A stretch of DNA of 64,000 nt from positions 51,687-115,686 of the forward strand of contig JAUYQH010000061.1 of NCBI GenBank assembly GCA_030697365.1, written 5' to 3'. Below the pieces are notes generated by a model. That model made no database searches, had not been told where the DNA came from, and saw nothing but the letters and a program-made list of their open reading frames with translations. Position 1 is the stretch's first letter. Every line of letters begins with the position of its first letter. Below are positions 1 to 8,947 of the stretch, piece by piece. Origin of the DNA: Novosphingobium sp. GTDB taxonomy: Bacteria > Pseudomonadota > Alphaproteobacteria > Sphingomonadales > Sphingomonadaceae. The translations under genes and the position numbers were made by a program.

Positions 1-1023
1 CAGGACGATGTTGAGGATTGGCACCCATTTCATCGCGCCTTGGGCGATCGCCGAATAGGTGTTGCGCGTCTGAAGGTCGGCCCGGGTCGCGGCAAAACTG
101 TCGATCGCGGCCGAGCCGGTTCCCCCCGACATATCATCGCGCGCTTGCATGAAGGCGTTGATTGCGAGGCTCTGGCGCATGATGGCGAGCGCATTGGAGG
201 CGTTCGCGGTAAATGCATTGTAGGTCACAGGAAGATCGGCCGCCAGCTTGGCCTGGGCCACGGCGTTGCTCAGATTGGGGTAGAGAGACTTGGCCCATCT
301 CGGCTGAAAACCATTGATGAATGTGGTCCACTGCGGGGTGAGCGCGGCGTAGGCGTCCCGGCAGGTGACGATGGCCGTCGTCGTGGTGGAACCCGGCCCC
401 GTTCCGGTTCGCGTGATGAAAGGTTGCGCGCGCGCGGGACTGCCTAGACCAAGATCGCTCCACAAGTCGGCCGAGCCCGCGAGCCCCTCCATCGACTTGG
501 CTCCAAGCAAGACGTCATAGAAGACGCAGCGCTTCATGTGCTCGTTGATGTTGGCCGCGAACTCGGGATCGGTGATGCGGATCTGCCGGGTGGCCTCCAG
601 CAGCTTGGAGCCATAGACGATCCCGTTGTTCGAATATGCGAGCTGGGCGGGCATGACGAACACGGTCTCGGCTTCGCGGGTCAGATAGTCACCGATCTGG
701 CTTGTAAAGCTGGCGATGACACCAAGGCCGAGCGGCACATTGGCGACGACCGAGGGAGCCAAGCTCGGATTGATCCGGTCCGTCACCTTGAGCGTCACGG
801 TCGGGACCATCAGGCACAGATAGATCAGGGTCGATTGAAGAAACCAGTTGAACCAGGCGCGCCAGTCGAGGCTGAAGGCGACGATCAGCAGGGTGTAGAT
901 CAGCCCCATCACCATGACGACCCGGATCATCGACTTGTAACCGCCGCCGCCGGTCCAGGCCGCAACCGCGTTCATCACGTTGACGATCTGTTCGCCGCCC
1001 CCGATCGTGAAGAGCTCCAACAT
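1..1023 (-). CDS. traG: TraG N-terminal part (F-type T4SS), runs off the left edge
   Basis: This gene is absent from the ORF track because it has no stop inside the window. Reading back from the ATG at 1023 gives 341 open codons beginning MLELFTIGGGEQ. There are hydrophobic helices near residues 35-50 and 62-80, then a long periplasmic-looking stretch. TraG of F-like systems is an inner-membrane protein whose N-terminal half works in pilus assembly and mating-pair stabilisation, and whose C-terminal half acts in entry exclusion. It follows traH, as in F (traF-traH-traG). The C-terminal part lies outside the window, so an intact gene cannot be confirmed. Confidence 0.85.
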   Translation of the reverse strand, partial: MLELFTIGGGEQIVNVMNAVAAWTGGGGYKSMIRVVMVMGLIYTLLIVAFSLDWRAWFNWFLQSTLIYLCLMVPTVTLKVTDRINPSLAPSVVANVPLGLGVIASFTSQIGDYLTREAETVFVMPAQLAYSNNGIVYGSKLLEATRQIRITDPEFAANINEHMKRCVFYDVLLGAKSMEGLAGSADLWSDLGLGSPARAQPFITRTGTGPGSTTTTAIVTCRDAYAALTPQWTTFINGFQPRWAKSLYPNLSNAVAQAKLAADLPVTYNAFTANASNALAIMRQSLAINAFMQARDDMSGGTGSAAIDSFAATRADLQTRNTYSAIAQGAMKWVPILNIVL

Positions 1024-1049
1024 CGCCGTCTCCCTCCCCTCCCCTCGGC

Positions 1050-2516
1050 TTACTGGATACCTTGCGCGTTGAGGCCGCGGGAGAAATTGAGCGCCGCCGA
1101 CATGCCAGGCGACATCGAATTCTGGAGCGTCGATTCGAGCGCGACCGTGCGGTCGATGATCCGCATCGTCACTTCCACGCGCGCCGAATTGCGGACCTCG
1201 CGCTGCGCGAATTTGGCGCGGACCCCCTGCACTTGCGCAGCCCAGGCCGCGGCGCTGGCTTCATCGGCCTTGACCAGGCTTACCTTGGCCATGTCGAACT
1301 TGCCCAGGACGTCGTTCATGATCGCCTGGAGCAAGTCGATCGCGGTGATTTCAGCGAGCGTATCGATTTCGCCGGTGCCGACCACGCTGGCGTGAGAGGC
1401 AACCTGGACGGCAAGGATCTTGTACAGCGGCAACGAGGCGACATTGAGCAGGGTCTTTTCGGCCGCGCCGATCGGCGTGTCGTTTTGCACCGCGGTCGCC
1501 ATGCTGAGGATCAAGCTGCGCACCCGGGGGCGGATGGCCTGCGCCGCACCGATCGACAGGGTTTGCGTGCCGACATCGAGGCACGCAGTATCGTTGCACT
1601 TCAGGATCTTGACGGCACTCCCCCCCGTCGTGCCGTCGAGCAGCGCTTCGACGATCGAGTCGTCGCCGGGCCCGAACTTCTGGATGATCGTGCCCTTGGT
1701 CTTATCGGGCGAGGGCCTGGTGACGACCGTGCCGATGATCGTCATGACCATCTCCTTGAATTCGTCGTCATAGCCGGCGAATTGCGGGCTCTTCCTGAGG
1801 ATGTCCCAGGTGAAGTTATGCGGTTCGCCGACGAGCTGGTCGGTCATCTCGGGATTGGTGTTGGCCTTGATCGTCTCGTCGCGCTTGTCGCCGTTGTTGC
1901 AGCCCTGGCGGCTCGCAGCCCAATCGGAAAACAGCCCCTGGCTGTTGCCAACGGCTTCGCAGATCGTCGCCCGCGTCGAGTCCATCTTCGGCCACAGGCC
2001 GCCAACCAGCCCTTGCGCGGTCTCGCAGCTGGAGATGTTCATCTGATTGATCTGCTGCATCTTCTGCGACATGTCCTTGATGACGCCGCTGATCTGGGGC
2101 GAGATCGCGTCGATCGCGAGCTGGAAGGCAAAGCCGATTGCGTTGTTCGCGGTCGCCTTGAGCATGGCGACAAGTTCGGCGGTGTTGATGAAGCTGAATG
2201 AGCCCGCGAACAGATCGATGCCGCCGCAGCCGGCGCGGGCATGGGGAAGCTGGAGGTTGAAAGGCTGGATCGATTTTTGCGGAAAACGGGTCCAAACGTT
2301 GCCGCCCGAATAATAGCCCGCCGACTGGCCCTCGAACGCCGTCGGCCCGGTGACATTGGCACGAACCCCGGCGTCGTCGAAGAAGGTCTGCATCTCCGAG
2401 CCGACATTCGCTGCCGCAGGGGTCAGCACCGCGGCGTTGGACGCCGCCGCCAGCCCCAGCACTGCGCCACTACGCAGCAGCGCGCGGCGCCAGCCCGATT
2501 TGCGAATTTCGCCCAT
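1050..2516 (-). CDS. traH: TraH, F-type conjugal pilus assembly protein
   Basis: The 488-residue protein has an N-terminal signal-like segment (hydrophobic about residues 14-36, ending near AAAN). A cysteine-containing periplasmic domain follows, with the TraH-typical run around SSCETAQGLVGGLWPKMDS. TraH is a periplasmic component that acts with TraF, TraU, TraW and TrbC in pilus extension and retraction. Its length matches F TraH (about 450-490 residues). The start codon overlaps the end of traF at 2516, which indicates translational coupling. The gap to traG is 26 bases. Confidence 0.92.
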   Translation of the reverse strand: MGEIRKSGWRRALLRSGAVLGLAAASNAAVLTPAAANVGSEMQTFFDDAGVRANVTGPTAFEGQSAGYYSGGNVWTRFPQKSIQPFNLQLPHARAGCGGIDLFAGSFSFINTAELVAMLKATANNAIGFAFQLAIDAISPQISGVIKDMSQKMQQINQMNISSCETAQGLVGGLWPKMDSTRATICEAVGNSQGLFSDWAASRQGCNNGDKRDETIKANTNPEMTDQLVGEPHNFTWDILRKSPQFAGYDDEFKEMVMTIIGTVVTRPSPDKTKGTIIQKFGPGDDSIVEALLDGTTGGSAVKILKCNDTACLDVGTQTLSIGAAQAIRPRVRSLILSMATAVQNDTPIGAAEKTLLNVASLPLYKILAVQVASHASVVGTGEIDTLAEITAIDLLQAIMNDVLGKFDMAKVSLVKADEASAAAWAAQVQGVRAKFAQREVRNSARVEVTMRIIDRTVALESTLQNSMSPGMSAALNFSRGLNAQGIQ

Positions 2517-3397
2517 CAGAAGTCACTCCCCGGCTTGGTGTTGGTGAGCATGAAAATGCGGTCGATGATCTCGTCCGCCGCCATCAGCCCGGTACCGATC
2601 GGGATTGGGCGCCTGGTGACGGTATCGAACAGGACGAGTGCGGGGGTGGCCCTGTCCCGCAGCCCCATGCGCACCCGCTGGCCTGAATCGACCACGTAGT
2701 TGGGAAACGTCCGGTTCGGTCCGCCGTCCATCGAAACCGCGACGATCGACAGCCGGTTGCTGTCCCCGACCGATTTCAGGATCGGGCTCTGGATCTCGCA
2801 GGCAGCGCAGCTTTGGGCGTAGAAATAGAAGATCCCGTAGCGCTGGGAGAGCCGGGCCATCGCCGCCTGCCGCTCGGCGGAGCGGTTATCGAGCCAGGCG
2901 CGTTTGCCGACCGTCGAGACGGGCCGCTGCAACGTGTAATCGATATCGGGGGTCTGCCACAGCGCACGTTGCCAGACGTCGGCGAAGGTCGACGAGCGGT
3001 CGAGTTGCTCGCGCTGGAAGCGGACATAGGCAATCACGTTCTCGGTCGTTGGTTCGAGAATTGCGCGGGCCTTGAGTTCATCGAGCTGCCGACCGATCGC
3101 TTTCAATCGCGCATCGGCCGACTGCTGCGGAGCCTGTGGCGGCGATGCCGACTGCGCCCTGGCCTTCGGCTTGTCGCAGTAGAACCAGGTGCCAAGCCGA
3201 CGACGGCAGTAAAGGTCTCCGCCCACACCCTCCTCGGGATCGATGCCGCGTTCGGCAGCGCCGGTTGCGAGCGCTGCCGGCGCAGGCTGCGACGATGCGG
3301 CGATGGCAGCAGAATCGGGTGCGTCCTGGGCCATCGCGCAGATCGGGGTCGCGGCGAGCAAGATGCCGATGGCGAGCTGGACCGGCTTAGCGATCAT
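2516..3397 (-). CDS. traF: TraF, conjugal pilus assembly protein with thioredoxin-like fold
   Basis: The start is set at the ATG at 3397 (MIAKPVQLAIGIL...), giving 293 residues with a clean signal peptide ending around ICAMAQ; the longer ORF in the track adds 44 unlikely residues. The C-terminal half has a thioredoxin-like fold with a CAAC motif (SCAACEIQSPIL). F-plasmid TraF is thioredoxin-like but lacks a redox CXXC, so this copy may be redox active. It is periplasmic and belongs to the pilus assembly group. Its start overlaps the upstream 124-residue gene by 11 bases, and its stop overlaps traH. Confidence 0.92.
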   Translation of the reverse strand: MIAKPVQLAIGILLAATPICAMAQDAPDSAAIAASSQPAPAALATGAAERGIDPEEGVGGDLYCRRRLGTWFYCDKPKARAQSASPPQAPQQSADARLKAIGRQLDELKARAILEPTTENVIAYVRFQREQLDRSSTFADVWQRALWQTPDIDYTLQRPVSTVGKRAWLDNRSAERQAAMARLSQRYGIFYFYAQSCAACEIQSPILKSVGDSNRLSIVAVSMDGGPNRTFPNYVVDSGQRVRMGLRDRATPALVLFDTVTRRPIPIGTGLMAADEIIDRIFMLTNTKPGSDF

Positions 3398-3761
3398 GGA
3401 ATGGATCCTCTCTGACAATGGTGACGTCGAGGAGCTTGCCGACGTCGAAGAAATAGCGGTCGCGAAACACGAAATGGACGAGGCCCCGCGCCGCGAACTC
3501 AGCCTTGAGGCGCGCGTCTTCGGTGGCACGAAACGAGAGGCCGTCGCTCGTCAGCCATTCGCGATGGACCAGGCGGCGCAGCGGCCCCGCAAGATCGCTC
3601 TCGACCAGGCTGGCGTTGAACCAGCGGCCGATTTCCGCGACGACGCCGGCCGGATCTATCCCGGGCCGCCTGGCCAGGCAGATCACGACTGCCAGCTCGA
3701 GCACCGAGATCTCGGGGACCGGCGCAAGCGCATCGAACGCGGTGACGCTGGCCGCACCCAT
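3387..3761 (-). CDS. Small conserved-looking tra operon protein, possible winged helix
   Basis: A 124-residue soluble protein lies between traN and traF. It starts at 3761 inside the traN stop (ATGA overlap) and overlaps the traF start by 11 bases, so it is a genuine operon member. I do not recognise the family. The pattern LELAVVICLARRPG followed by PLRRLVHREWLT resembles a short winged-helix arrangement, which would hint at DNA binding, but this is inference. No signal peptide or membrane helix is visible. It has no counterpart that I know of in the F transfer operon. Confidence 0.6.
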   Translation of the reverse strand: MGAASVTAFDALAPVPEISVLELAVVICLARRPGIDPAGVVAEIGRWFNASLVESDLAGPLRRLVHREWLTSDGLSFRATEDARLKAEFAARGLVHFVFRDRYFFDVGKLLDVTIVREDPFHDR

Positions 3762-5518
3762 CAGCTGCCTCCTCTCGCGTAGTAATCGCGGATTTTTTGC
3801 TGGATATCGGTCATCGTGGCCGCCTCGTCGGGGAGCCGCGCGGCGTTGATGAAATCGGTATAGATCTCGGCGAAATCCATCAGCGACAGGTCGAGCCGCG
3901 CAAACTCATCGACCGTGAACCCGTCGCACAGCGGCCGCTTGGGCGTTCCCCAGGTCTTCCCGATCTGCGGGCGCCCCTGCTCCTGGAGGATGCGGGTCAG
4001 CTTGGAGCTGAACGCACAATAGACCTGCTTCTTGGAATCGCAGATGCCGAGGAAGCTGCTCGAACAGTAGGTCCCGATGTAATGGGTGAACCCCGCGTCG
4101 ATCTTGACCGCGAGCTGCTGCTCCGCACTGCTGCAGGCGCCGATCAACGGGACGCCGTTGCCCCCGCAGCAATTGGCGAGCCCGAAAACCGGCTTGTGAC
4201 AGCTCTCCGCCGCCCCTTTGAACAGGCGGTAATCGATCTCGTCGAATTCCTTCGCCACCTGATCGAGGGTGTGCAAACCGACGACCGCATCCTTGAATTC
4301 AGTCGAGGCCTCACGCGTGATCGCCTCGCATTCGGTTCCGATGCAGTACAGGTCGCCGCCGCACACGAACTGCTTTGGTTCGGTGGTGCTGCCCGGAATC
4401 GGGCAGGTATAGATCCGCTCTTCGACCTGGCAGGCGCCGGCCTGCGGATCATCGAGGCAGACAGTCCGATCGAAGTGACACGCGGCGTTGGCATCGAGGG
4501 CCGAACAATCGTTCGCCTGAACAATGGTGTTGCATTGATAATCGCGTTTCCATGCCCAGCATGGCTGGGTCACGCTGGTGTTGCCGATCAGCCTCGTAAC
4601 CGGATCGCTGTCGGTACAGACTTCCCCGCCGATCAGCGTGCAATTGGGATCGGCCGCAAGCGGCGAGCATTGCGTCTCGTTGCGGCTCGTCACAACCGTT
4701 TCAACGGTCGCGGTCGATGTCGCGTAATACCAATGCCCGGTGATGGGCATGATGAAGACATCGGGCGTTTCACCCGCGAGTGGAACCGAGCACTGGAAAT
4801 GCCTGACCGAGTAGTTCCTGCAGAATCGGTTCGGAGAAAGACCGACCGCCGTGCTCGCCGCGCAGCCGCTCAACGTCTCGGGCAAGATCTTGCAGACGCC
4901 GCTCGCCAGCGGCGCACTGAACTGATCGTCGCGAACGAACGGTGCGCCGTACACCGCATCGCCGGCGACCCAGTAATCGTAAACGGTGGTGGTCTTGGTC
5001 TCGACCGCGGCATCGAGCGGGATCGCACAGGTCTTGCCCTCCGGCACCACTTTCGAGCCCGAATTGCAGGTGGCCTCGAACGTGCCCGCAGAACTGACGC
5101 CCGGAGGAAGCTCGACGCATTGCCCGGTCGTGCCGTTGGCATCGACACCAAGCACATAGGTTTCGGGGGTCTGAGTGATGATCGTACCGCGGGCGACGGT
5201 CTCGTCGACCAATGCCGGGGATACCCGCGGACGCGCCGTGTTGCCGTCGATCACCAGCACCGCGCCTTCATTGGACCGCGCCGCGGGTGCGCGCGCGGCT
5301 TCGAGCGCGAGCGGATCGTTGAGATAGGAACGCTCGGGTGCGGACCCGCCGTTGTATCCGGGCAGATTGGTGGTCGCGGTCGCTTCGTTACCGGCGATGT
5401 CCGCAGCCGCGCGCGCGGCCTCGGTGGCGAACGCCTTGGCGTCGTCGCGCACGGCCTGCTGCGCCCATACGGGCGTCGCAGCCACCAGGAGCAGGGCAAG
5501 GCCGGCGACAAGACGCAT
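3761..5518 (-). CDS. traN: TraN, mating-pair stabilisation outer-membrane protein
   Basis: The start is taken at the ATG at 5518 (MRLVAGLALLLVAATPVWAQ), which gives a classic signal peptide and 585 residues; it overlaps the trbC stop by ATGA. The protein is strongly cysteine-rich, with dozens of Cys in the central and C-terminal parts, including the family-typical C-terminal NCCGG segment and a SFLGICDSKKQVYC stretch. TraN is the outer-membrane adhesin that stabilises donor-recipient contact. The many disulfides explain the DsbC-like protein and thioredoxin-fold TraF in the same operon. Confidence 0.92.
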   Translation of the reverse strand: MRLVAGLALLLVAATPVWAQQAVRDDAKAFATEAARAAADIAGNEATATTNLPGYNGGSAPERSYLNDPLALEAARAPAARSNEGAVLVIDGNTARPRVSPALVDETVARGTIITQTPETYVLGVDANGTTGQCVELPPGVSSAGTFEATCNSGSKVVPEGKTCAIPLDAAVETKTTTVYDYWVAGDAVYGAPFVRDDQFSAPLASGVCKILPETLSGCAASTAVGLSPNRFCRNYSVRHFQCSVPLAGETPDVFIMPITGHWYYATSTATVETVVTSRNETQCSPLAADPNCTLIGGEVCTDSDPVTRLIGNTSVTQPCWAWKRDYQCNTIVQANDCSALDANAACHFDRTVCLDDPQAGACQVEERIYTCPIPGSTTEPKQFVCGGDLYCIGTECEAITREASTEFKDAVVGLHTLDQVAKEFDEIDYRLFKGAAESCHKPVFGLANCCGGNGVPLIGACSSAEQQLAVKIDAGFTHYIGTYCSSSFLGICDSKKQVYCAFSSKLTRILQEQGRPQIGKTWGTPKRPLCDGFTVDEFARLDLSLMDFAEIYTDFINAARLPDEAATMTDIQQKIRDYYARGGS

Positions 5519-6252
5519 CAGTTGCCTGCGCCAAGCTGCCGGAGCGCGGTAGCGGCGATGCGCGCGCCGGGACCGCCGCCTTGCGCAAACGTCTCGAGCG
5601 CATAGCGCACCGTGACATTGCCCGACATGCGGTCGTGCGGCGGAGGAACCGTCTTGCAGTTGAGCCCGTCGCACAGATCGAAATCGGACGTCACGACGAC
5701 GAACGCCGGCACGCTGGTGACGTTGAACGCACGGAACAGGCGCGGATCGATGCCCAGCGAGCGGGTTTCCTGCCCCTGGTCGATGACCTTGACGATGCCT
5801 TGTTGAAACGCCTTCATCGAGTTTCCGGGGAACCCCTGGAAGACCACCGCACCGCCTGCCTTGCTGGTGTCGCGAATGAGCGGCCGGAGGCTTGTCGCGG
5901 GCATCGACAGCGAGGCAAAGACAATGAATTGCGGGGCCTCACCGCCTTGGGCTCGGCCGGTCACATCGGCCATCATCCGGTCGAGCTCGGATGCTCCCGG
6001 CGCCGCGCCCTGGGCCCTGGCATACCGCTCATGGTTTGCTTCGCCGCTGGCAACAGTGGTTTGCGCGTCGGCAGCGACCGCGTCCGAACGCCGCTTGATC
6101 TCGTCGACAAAGGCCTGCGCATCCCCGGCCGTTTCATCGGCCCTTTTCTGGATCGCTTGCAGATCGAGCCCCTCGACGGTTTGGGCGAGCACGGCCGCCG
6201 CGCCCAGCAGTGCGGCGATGCCGCCTATGACAAAGGGGGTTTTGCGGATCAT
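5518..6252 (-). CDS. trbC: TrbC, F-type conjugal pilus assembly protein
   Basis: A 244-residue periplasmic protein with a signal peptide (MIRKTPFVIGGIAALLG...). The C-terminal TrbC_Ftype domain contains FIVFASLSMPATSLRPLIRD and later NVTSVPAFVVV, a thioredoxin-like strand pattern. It acts with TraW and TraU in pilus assembly. In F, TraW and TrbC interact directly; here they are separate genes. The start overlaps the traU stop by 4 bases (ATGA), and the stop overlaps the traN start. Confidence 0.92.
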   Translation of the reverse strand: MIRKTPFVIGGIAALLGAAAVLAQTVEGLDLQAIQKRADETAGDAQAFVDEIKRRSDAVAADAQTTVASGEANHERYARAQGAAPGASELDRMMADVTGRAQGGEAPQFIVFASLSMPATSLRPLIRDTSKAGGAVVFQGFPGNSMKAFQQGIVKVIDQGQETRSLGIDPRLFRAFNVTSVPAFVVVTSDFDLCDGLNCKTVPPPHDRMSGNVTVRYALETFAQGGGPGARIAATALRQLGAGN

Positions 6253-7295
6253 AGCGCGCAGCAGTTCCGTTTGCGCCAGACGAGATAGCCAAAGTCCTCC
6301 CCGACGACTGGAATGGACCGGCCCATGCCGGGTTTGAGATCCGACGCGCCGATCATCGAACAGGCGAACTTACCGCTGACCATCGGGACCGGGTTGACCA
6401 TCTGGAAGCGATATTGCTGCTTCTTGAGGATCGGCATGGGATATTTGTGGCACAGCCCCTGGCTGCCCATCGTGCCCCAGGCGAGCAGCTCGCGGTGCAT
6501 CTTGTATGCCATCCGCGAGGCAGCAAGGCGCGACGACTGGACCGGATTGAGGTGATGGCCGATGTTGCCGTTCATCGGGTACATCGAGCCCTGACACCCG
6601 GCGCACCAGAACAACGCGTCGATCGGCCGCTTGACGGTCGCAGCGACACAGTCGGCCGCACAAGCCAAGGTCGCGATCGGATTGGCGAATACCGCTGCTT
6701 CGGGGTTGATCAGCATGGTCAGCGTATCGTCCTGCCACAGCGGATCGATCTCGGTGACATAGGCAATGTCGAAACTGGTCGCCTCGAGGCAGAGGAAATC
6801 GGCGACGATCTCCATCCAGTACAACAGCGGGTAAATATACCAATGGACGTGCCACTTGGCGCTGTTCTGACCCGCCCCGCCCAGCTGGTTGGTGGTCGTC
6901 TCGTTCCCCCGGCCGATATCGAACCCGGGCTTGATCGTGACGCCGCCCAGGTTGGGGAAGCACCACGGCTTGGTCGTCACATCGACGAGCCGCACGGGCT
7001 CCCAAAAGCCGACCGCGACACCGATCCGGGGAATGGGCGAACCGCACAGGCACACCGGCAGCGAGGGGTTGTTGTCGGTGTCGGCGCGGCCCGCGACACT
7101 CGGCCAGATATGAGCTCCGCCCACCGACAGCGGGAACAGGCAGCTCCAGCACACATCGGTGATCGGATTGACGAACTTGCCGGTGCACGACCCGGGCGTC
7201 CCGGCGCTCGCCGGCGCGCTCGCCCCCAGCCCCGCGAGGGCAAAGATCAGGCCGAGCGCGCGGCACCGGCGCAGAAAGGCGAGGAGGAGCCTCAA
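6249..7295 (-). CDS. traU: TraU, conjugal DNA transfer protein
   Basis: The 348-residue protein has a signal peptide (to about SAPASA) and a mature part that starts with the typical CTGKFVNPITDVCWSCLFP run, rich in Cys. TraU is a periplasmic, disulfide-bonded protein needed for DNA transfer more than for pilus elongation in F. The length agrees with F TraU (about 330). Its start overlaps the stop of the upstream small membrane gene at 7292-7295. Confidence 0.94.
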   Translation of the reverse strand: MRLLLAFLRRCRALGLIFALAGLGASAPASAGTPGSCTGKFVNPITDVCWSCLFPLSVGGAHIWPSVAGRADTDNNPSLPVCLCGSPIPRIGVAVGFWEPVRLVDVTTKPWCFPNLGGVTIKPGFDIGRGNETTTNQLGGAGQNSAKWHVHWYIYPLLYWMEIVADFLCLEATSFDIAYVTEIDPLWQDDTLTMLINPEAAVFANPIATLACAADCVAATVKRPIDALFWCAGCQGSMYPMNGNIGHHLNPVQSSRLAASRMAYKMHRELLAWGTMGSQGLCHKYPMPILKKQQYRFQMVNPVPMVSGKFACSMIGASDLKPGMGRSIPVVGEDFGYLVWRKRNCCAL

Positions 7296-7579
7296 TCGTC
7301 CTTCCCGTCACGCGCCGCGCAGCATTCCATGAGCCAGCGATCGTCGGCGCGTGTCTTTCGATAGAAGAAGACAGCTGCTGATAGCGCCGCAATCGAAATC
7401 ATGACGAGCAAGGCCGCGCCGGTGGCAGCCCGTCCGCATTGCGCGATGATGAAGTCGATACCCGCGATCCCCAGCGCGCTGGAGCCGGTGCTGACCACGA
7501 CGGCAAAGCGCAAGGTGCGCATGGTGGCGGTCTCGGGGGCGGCCATCGGCGGGCCGATCCAGCGTTCGAGCGCCTTCAT
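7292..7579 (-). CDS. Small two-helix membrane protein of the tra operon
   Basis: The start at 7579 (MKALERWIGPPM) overlaps the stop of the preceding 71-residue gene, giving 95 residues; the 132-residue ORF in the track reads through that upstream gene. Two hydrophobic segments are visible (about residues 23-43 and 52-70), followed by a charged tail with a CC pair near the C-terminus. I do not recognise a family. It sits between traW and traU with overlaps at both ends, so it is probably translated with them, perhaps as an inner-membrane accessory of the pilus machine. Confidence 0.55.
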   Translation of the reverse strand: MKALERWIGPPMAAPETATMRTLRFAVVVSTGSSALGIAGIDFIIAQCGRAATGAALLVMISIAALSAAVFFYRKTRADDRWLMECCAARDGKDD

Positions 7580-7791
7580 GCGCCGCGCCTCTTCAACGGC
7601 GCGGCGAAGAAATGCCACAGCATCCAGCCAAGCCCGGCCAGGGCGTAAAGCTGGGCAATGACATTCACGATCAAGCGCCACACCCGCCATTCACCGGCCA
7701 GCGCCAGCGCCGCGATCAGCGCGAGGTGGCCGATCACGACAGCTGCGATCACGACGAAAGTGTGCAGACGTCGGCGGCGGTCATCGGTCAT
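7576..7791 (-). CDS. Very small two-helix membrane protein of the tra operon
   Basis: A 71-residue protein with two membrane spans (about residues 11-32 and 38-60) and positively charged ends (TDDRRRRLH at the N-terminus, PLKRRGA at the C-terminus). It overlaps traW upstream and the next small membrane gene downstream by 4 bases each, which argues that it is real. No family is recognised, and the function is unknown. Confidence 0.5.
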   Translation of the reverse strand: MTDDRRRRLHTFVVIAAVVIGHLALIAALALAGEWRVWRLIVNVIAQLYALAGLGWMLWHFFAAPLKRRGA

Positions 7792-8420
7792 GACGGCTTC
7801 CCCTTCACCGGCATTTCGGTGATGCGCATCGCGCGCCCCGCCTGTTCGACCACGGCAGGAACATGCGTGATCCCGAATTTGGCGGTGAGCCTGCCGGCCT
7901 GGTCGAAATAGAACCGGCGCTGGTGGCGCGTCATCGCCTCGAGCGGCGCGCCTTTGACCATGATCAGCCGCGCCTTGGCGTCGAACCGCTTCAGGGCCCA
8001 GGCGAGCTGCGCGGCATCGTCGCCGTCGATGAACACCAGCGGCGTCGTCACCACCACATAATCGAGCGGATTGACGCGCGTGCCGGCCGCCGAAATCAGG
8101 TTGCCCTTATGGTCGCGGATGTCGTGATCGAGGACGATCGAGGGATCGAACAGCCAGGTCCGGGCGCGGGTTGCAAGCTCGATGCCTGCAACCGGGTCGG
8201 GCCGCCTGACCCTGGCTTCAGTGCGGGTACGAAGCCGCTGGTTCATCGCGTCGAGCTGGCCATTGGCTTGCAGCGTTCTGAGCTTCAGTTCGATGACGCG
8301 CAGCATGTCGGGCTCGAGCAGCGGAAACACGGTTCCGACCTGGCCATAGTCCTTCGCCGCAGCCGGGGGCACGACTGCGGCGAAGCCCAGGAGCCCCGCG
8401 ATGATGAAGCAGGCGCGCAT
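7788..8420 (-). CDS. traW: TraW, conjugal pilus assembly protein
   Basis: The start at 8420 (MRACFIIAGLLGFAAV...) gives 210 residues with a signal peptide ending around PAAAKD. The mature protein has the TraW features GTVFPLLEPDML near its start and, further on, ARTWLFDPSIVLDHDI and NPLDYV. TraW is a periplasmic assembly factor that partners TrbC. The first 124 residues of the 334-residue ORF in the track belong to the upstream peptidase gene read in another frame. The start overlaps the S26 peptidase stop by ATGA. Confidence 0.92.
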   Translation of the reverse strand: MRACFIIAGLLGFAAVVPPAAAKDYGQVGTVFPLLEPDMLRVIELKLRTLQANGQLDAMNQRLRTRTEARVRRPDPVAGIELATRARTWLFDPSIVLDHDIRDHKGNLISAAGTRVNPLDYVVVTTPLVFIDGDDAAQLAWALKRFDAKARLIMVKGAPLEAMTRHQRRFYFDQAGRLTAKFGITHVPAVVEQAGRAMRITEMPVKGKPS

Positions 8421-8947
8421 CACAGCACCGGCACGCCCGTACCGACGATCTGCGGGGCGCAGACCCAACCGATGTCGGCATAGCGACTGTCGAACCCGTC
8501 CTTGTGCGGCGTGGCGAGAAAATAGCAGCCAGGCGGCACGCGTCCGACGGGACCCGCGGCAAGCACTTCGCCGCGCTTGGAAACCGGCTTCAGGACCGCG
8601 ACCGGCGATCCGTTGACGAGGACCGTGTGTCCGTCGCGGGTAACAAGATCGCCCGCCACCCCGTAAACGAGCTTCCCGAATGGCTGGGGGTGATCGCCGA
8701 AATGCGCGCGGATCAGCGGGGTCTCGCGAACGCGAAAAAAGGCGTATTGCCTGAGCCTTGGCTGGACGCGCTTCTCTACAAGGAACGCCCAATTGGGCAG
8801 CGATTCAGACGCATTGATCATGAAAGCGTGGCGCTGCGACCAGTCGTGCAGGGACGCCCACGCGAGGCCCGCGACGCCAAGCGTAACGAGCGTCCGCCAG
8901 CGCGGTAAACCAGGTCCACCGCGTTCGGACGCAGATGCGGCGATCAC
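8420..8947 (-). CDS. S26-family signal peptidase (TraF/LepB type) of the transfer operon
   Basis: The 175-residue protein has one N-terminal membrane helix (about residues 20-35). It carries the signal-peptidase Ser region NASESLPNW, the Lys region GKLVYGVAGD, and the C-terminal box DSRYADIGW. These are the Ser-Lys dyad features of S26 peptidases such as RP4 TraF. In this operon it probably matures the pilin or another exported Tra protein; RP4 TraF cyclises pilin, but that chemistry cannot be inferred here. It lies between trbI and traW with ATGA overlaps at both ends. Confidence 0.88.
   Translation of the reverse strand: MIAASASERGGPGLPRWRTLVTLGVAGLAWASLHDWSQRHAFMINASESLPNWAFLVEKRVQPRLRQYAFFRVRETPLIRAHFGDHPQPFGKLVYGVAGDLVTRDGHTVLVNGSPVAVLKPVSKRGEVLAAGPVGRVPPGCYFLATPHKDGFDSRYADIGWVCAPQIVGTGVPVL

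Noticed and set aside
3797-5605. 602-residue plus-strand ORF
   Set aside because: Shadow of traN, whose Cys pattern and signal peptide show that the minus strand is coding.
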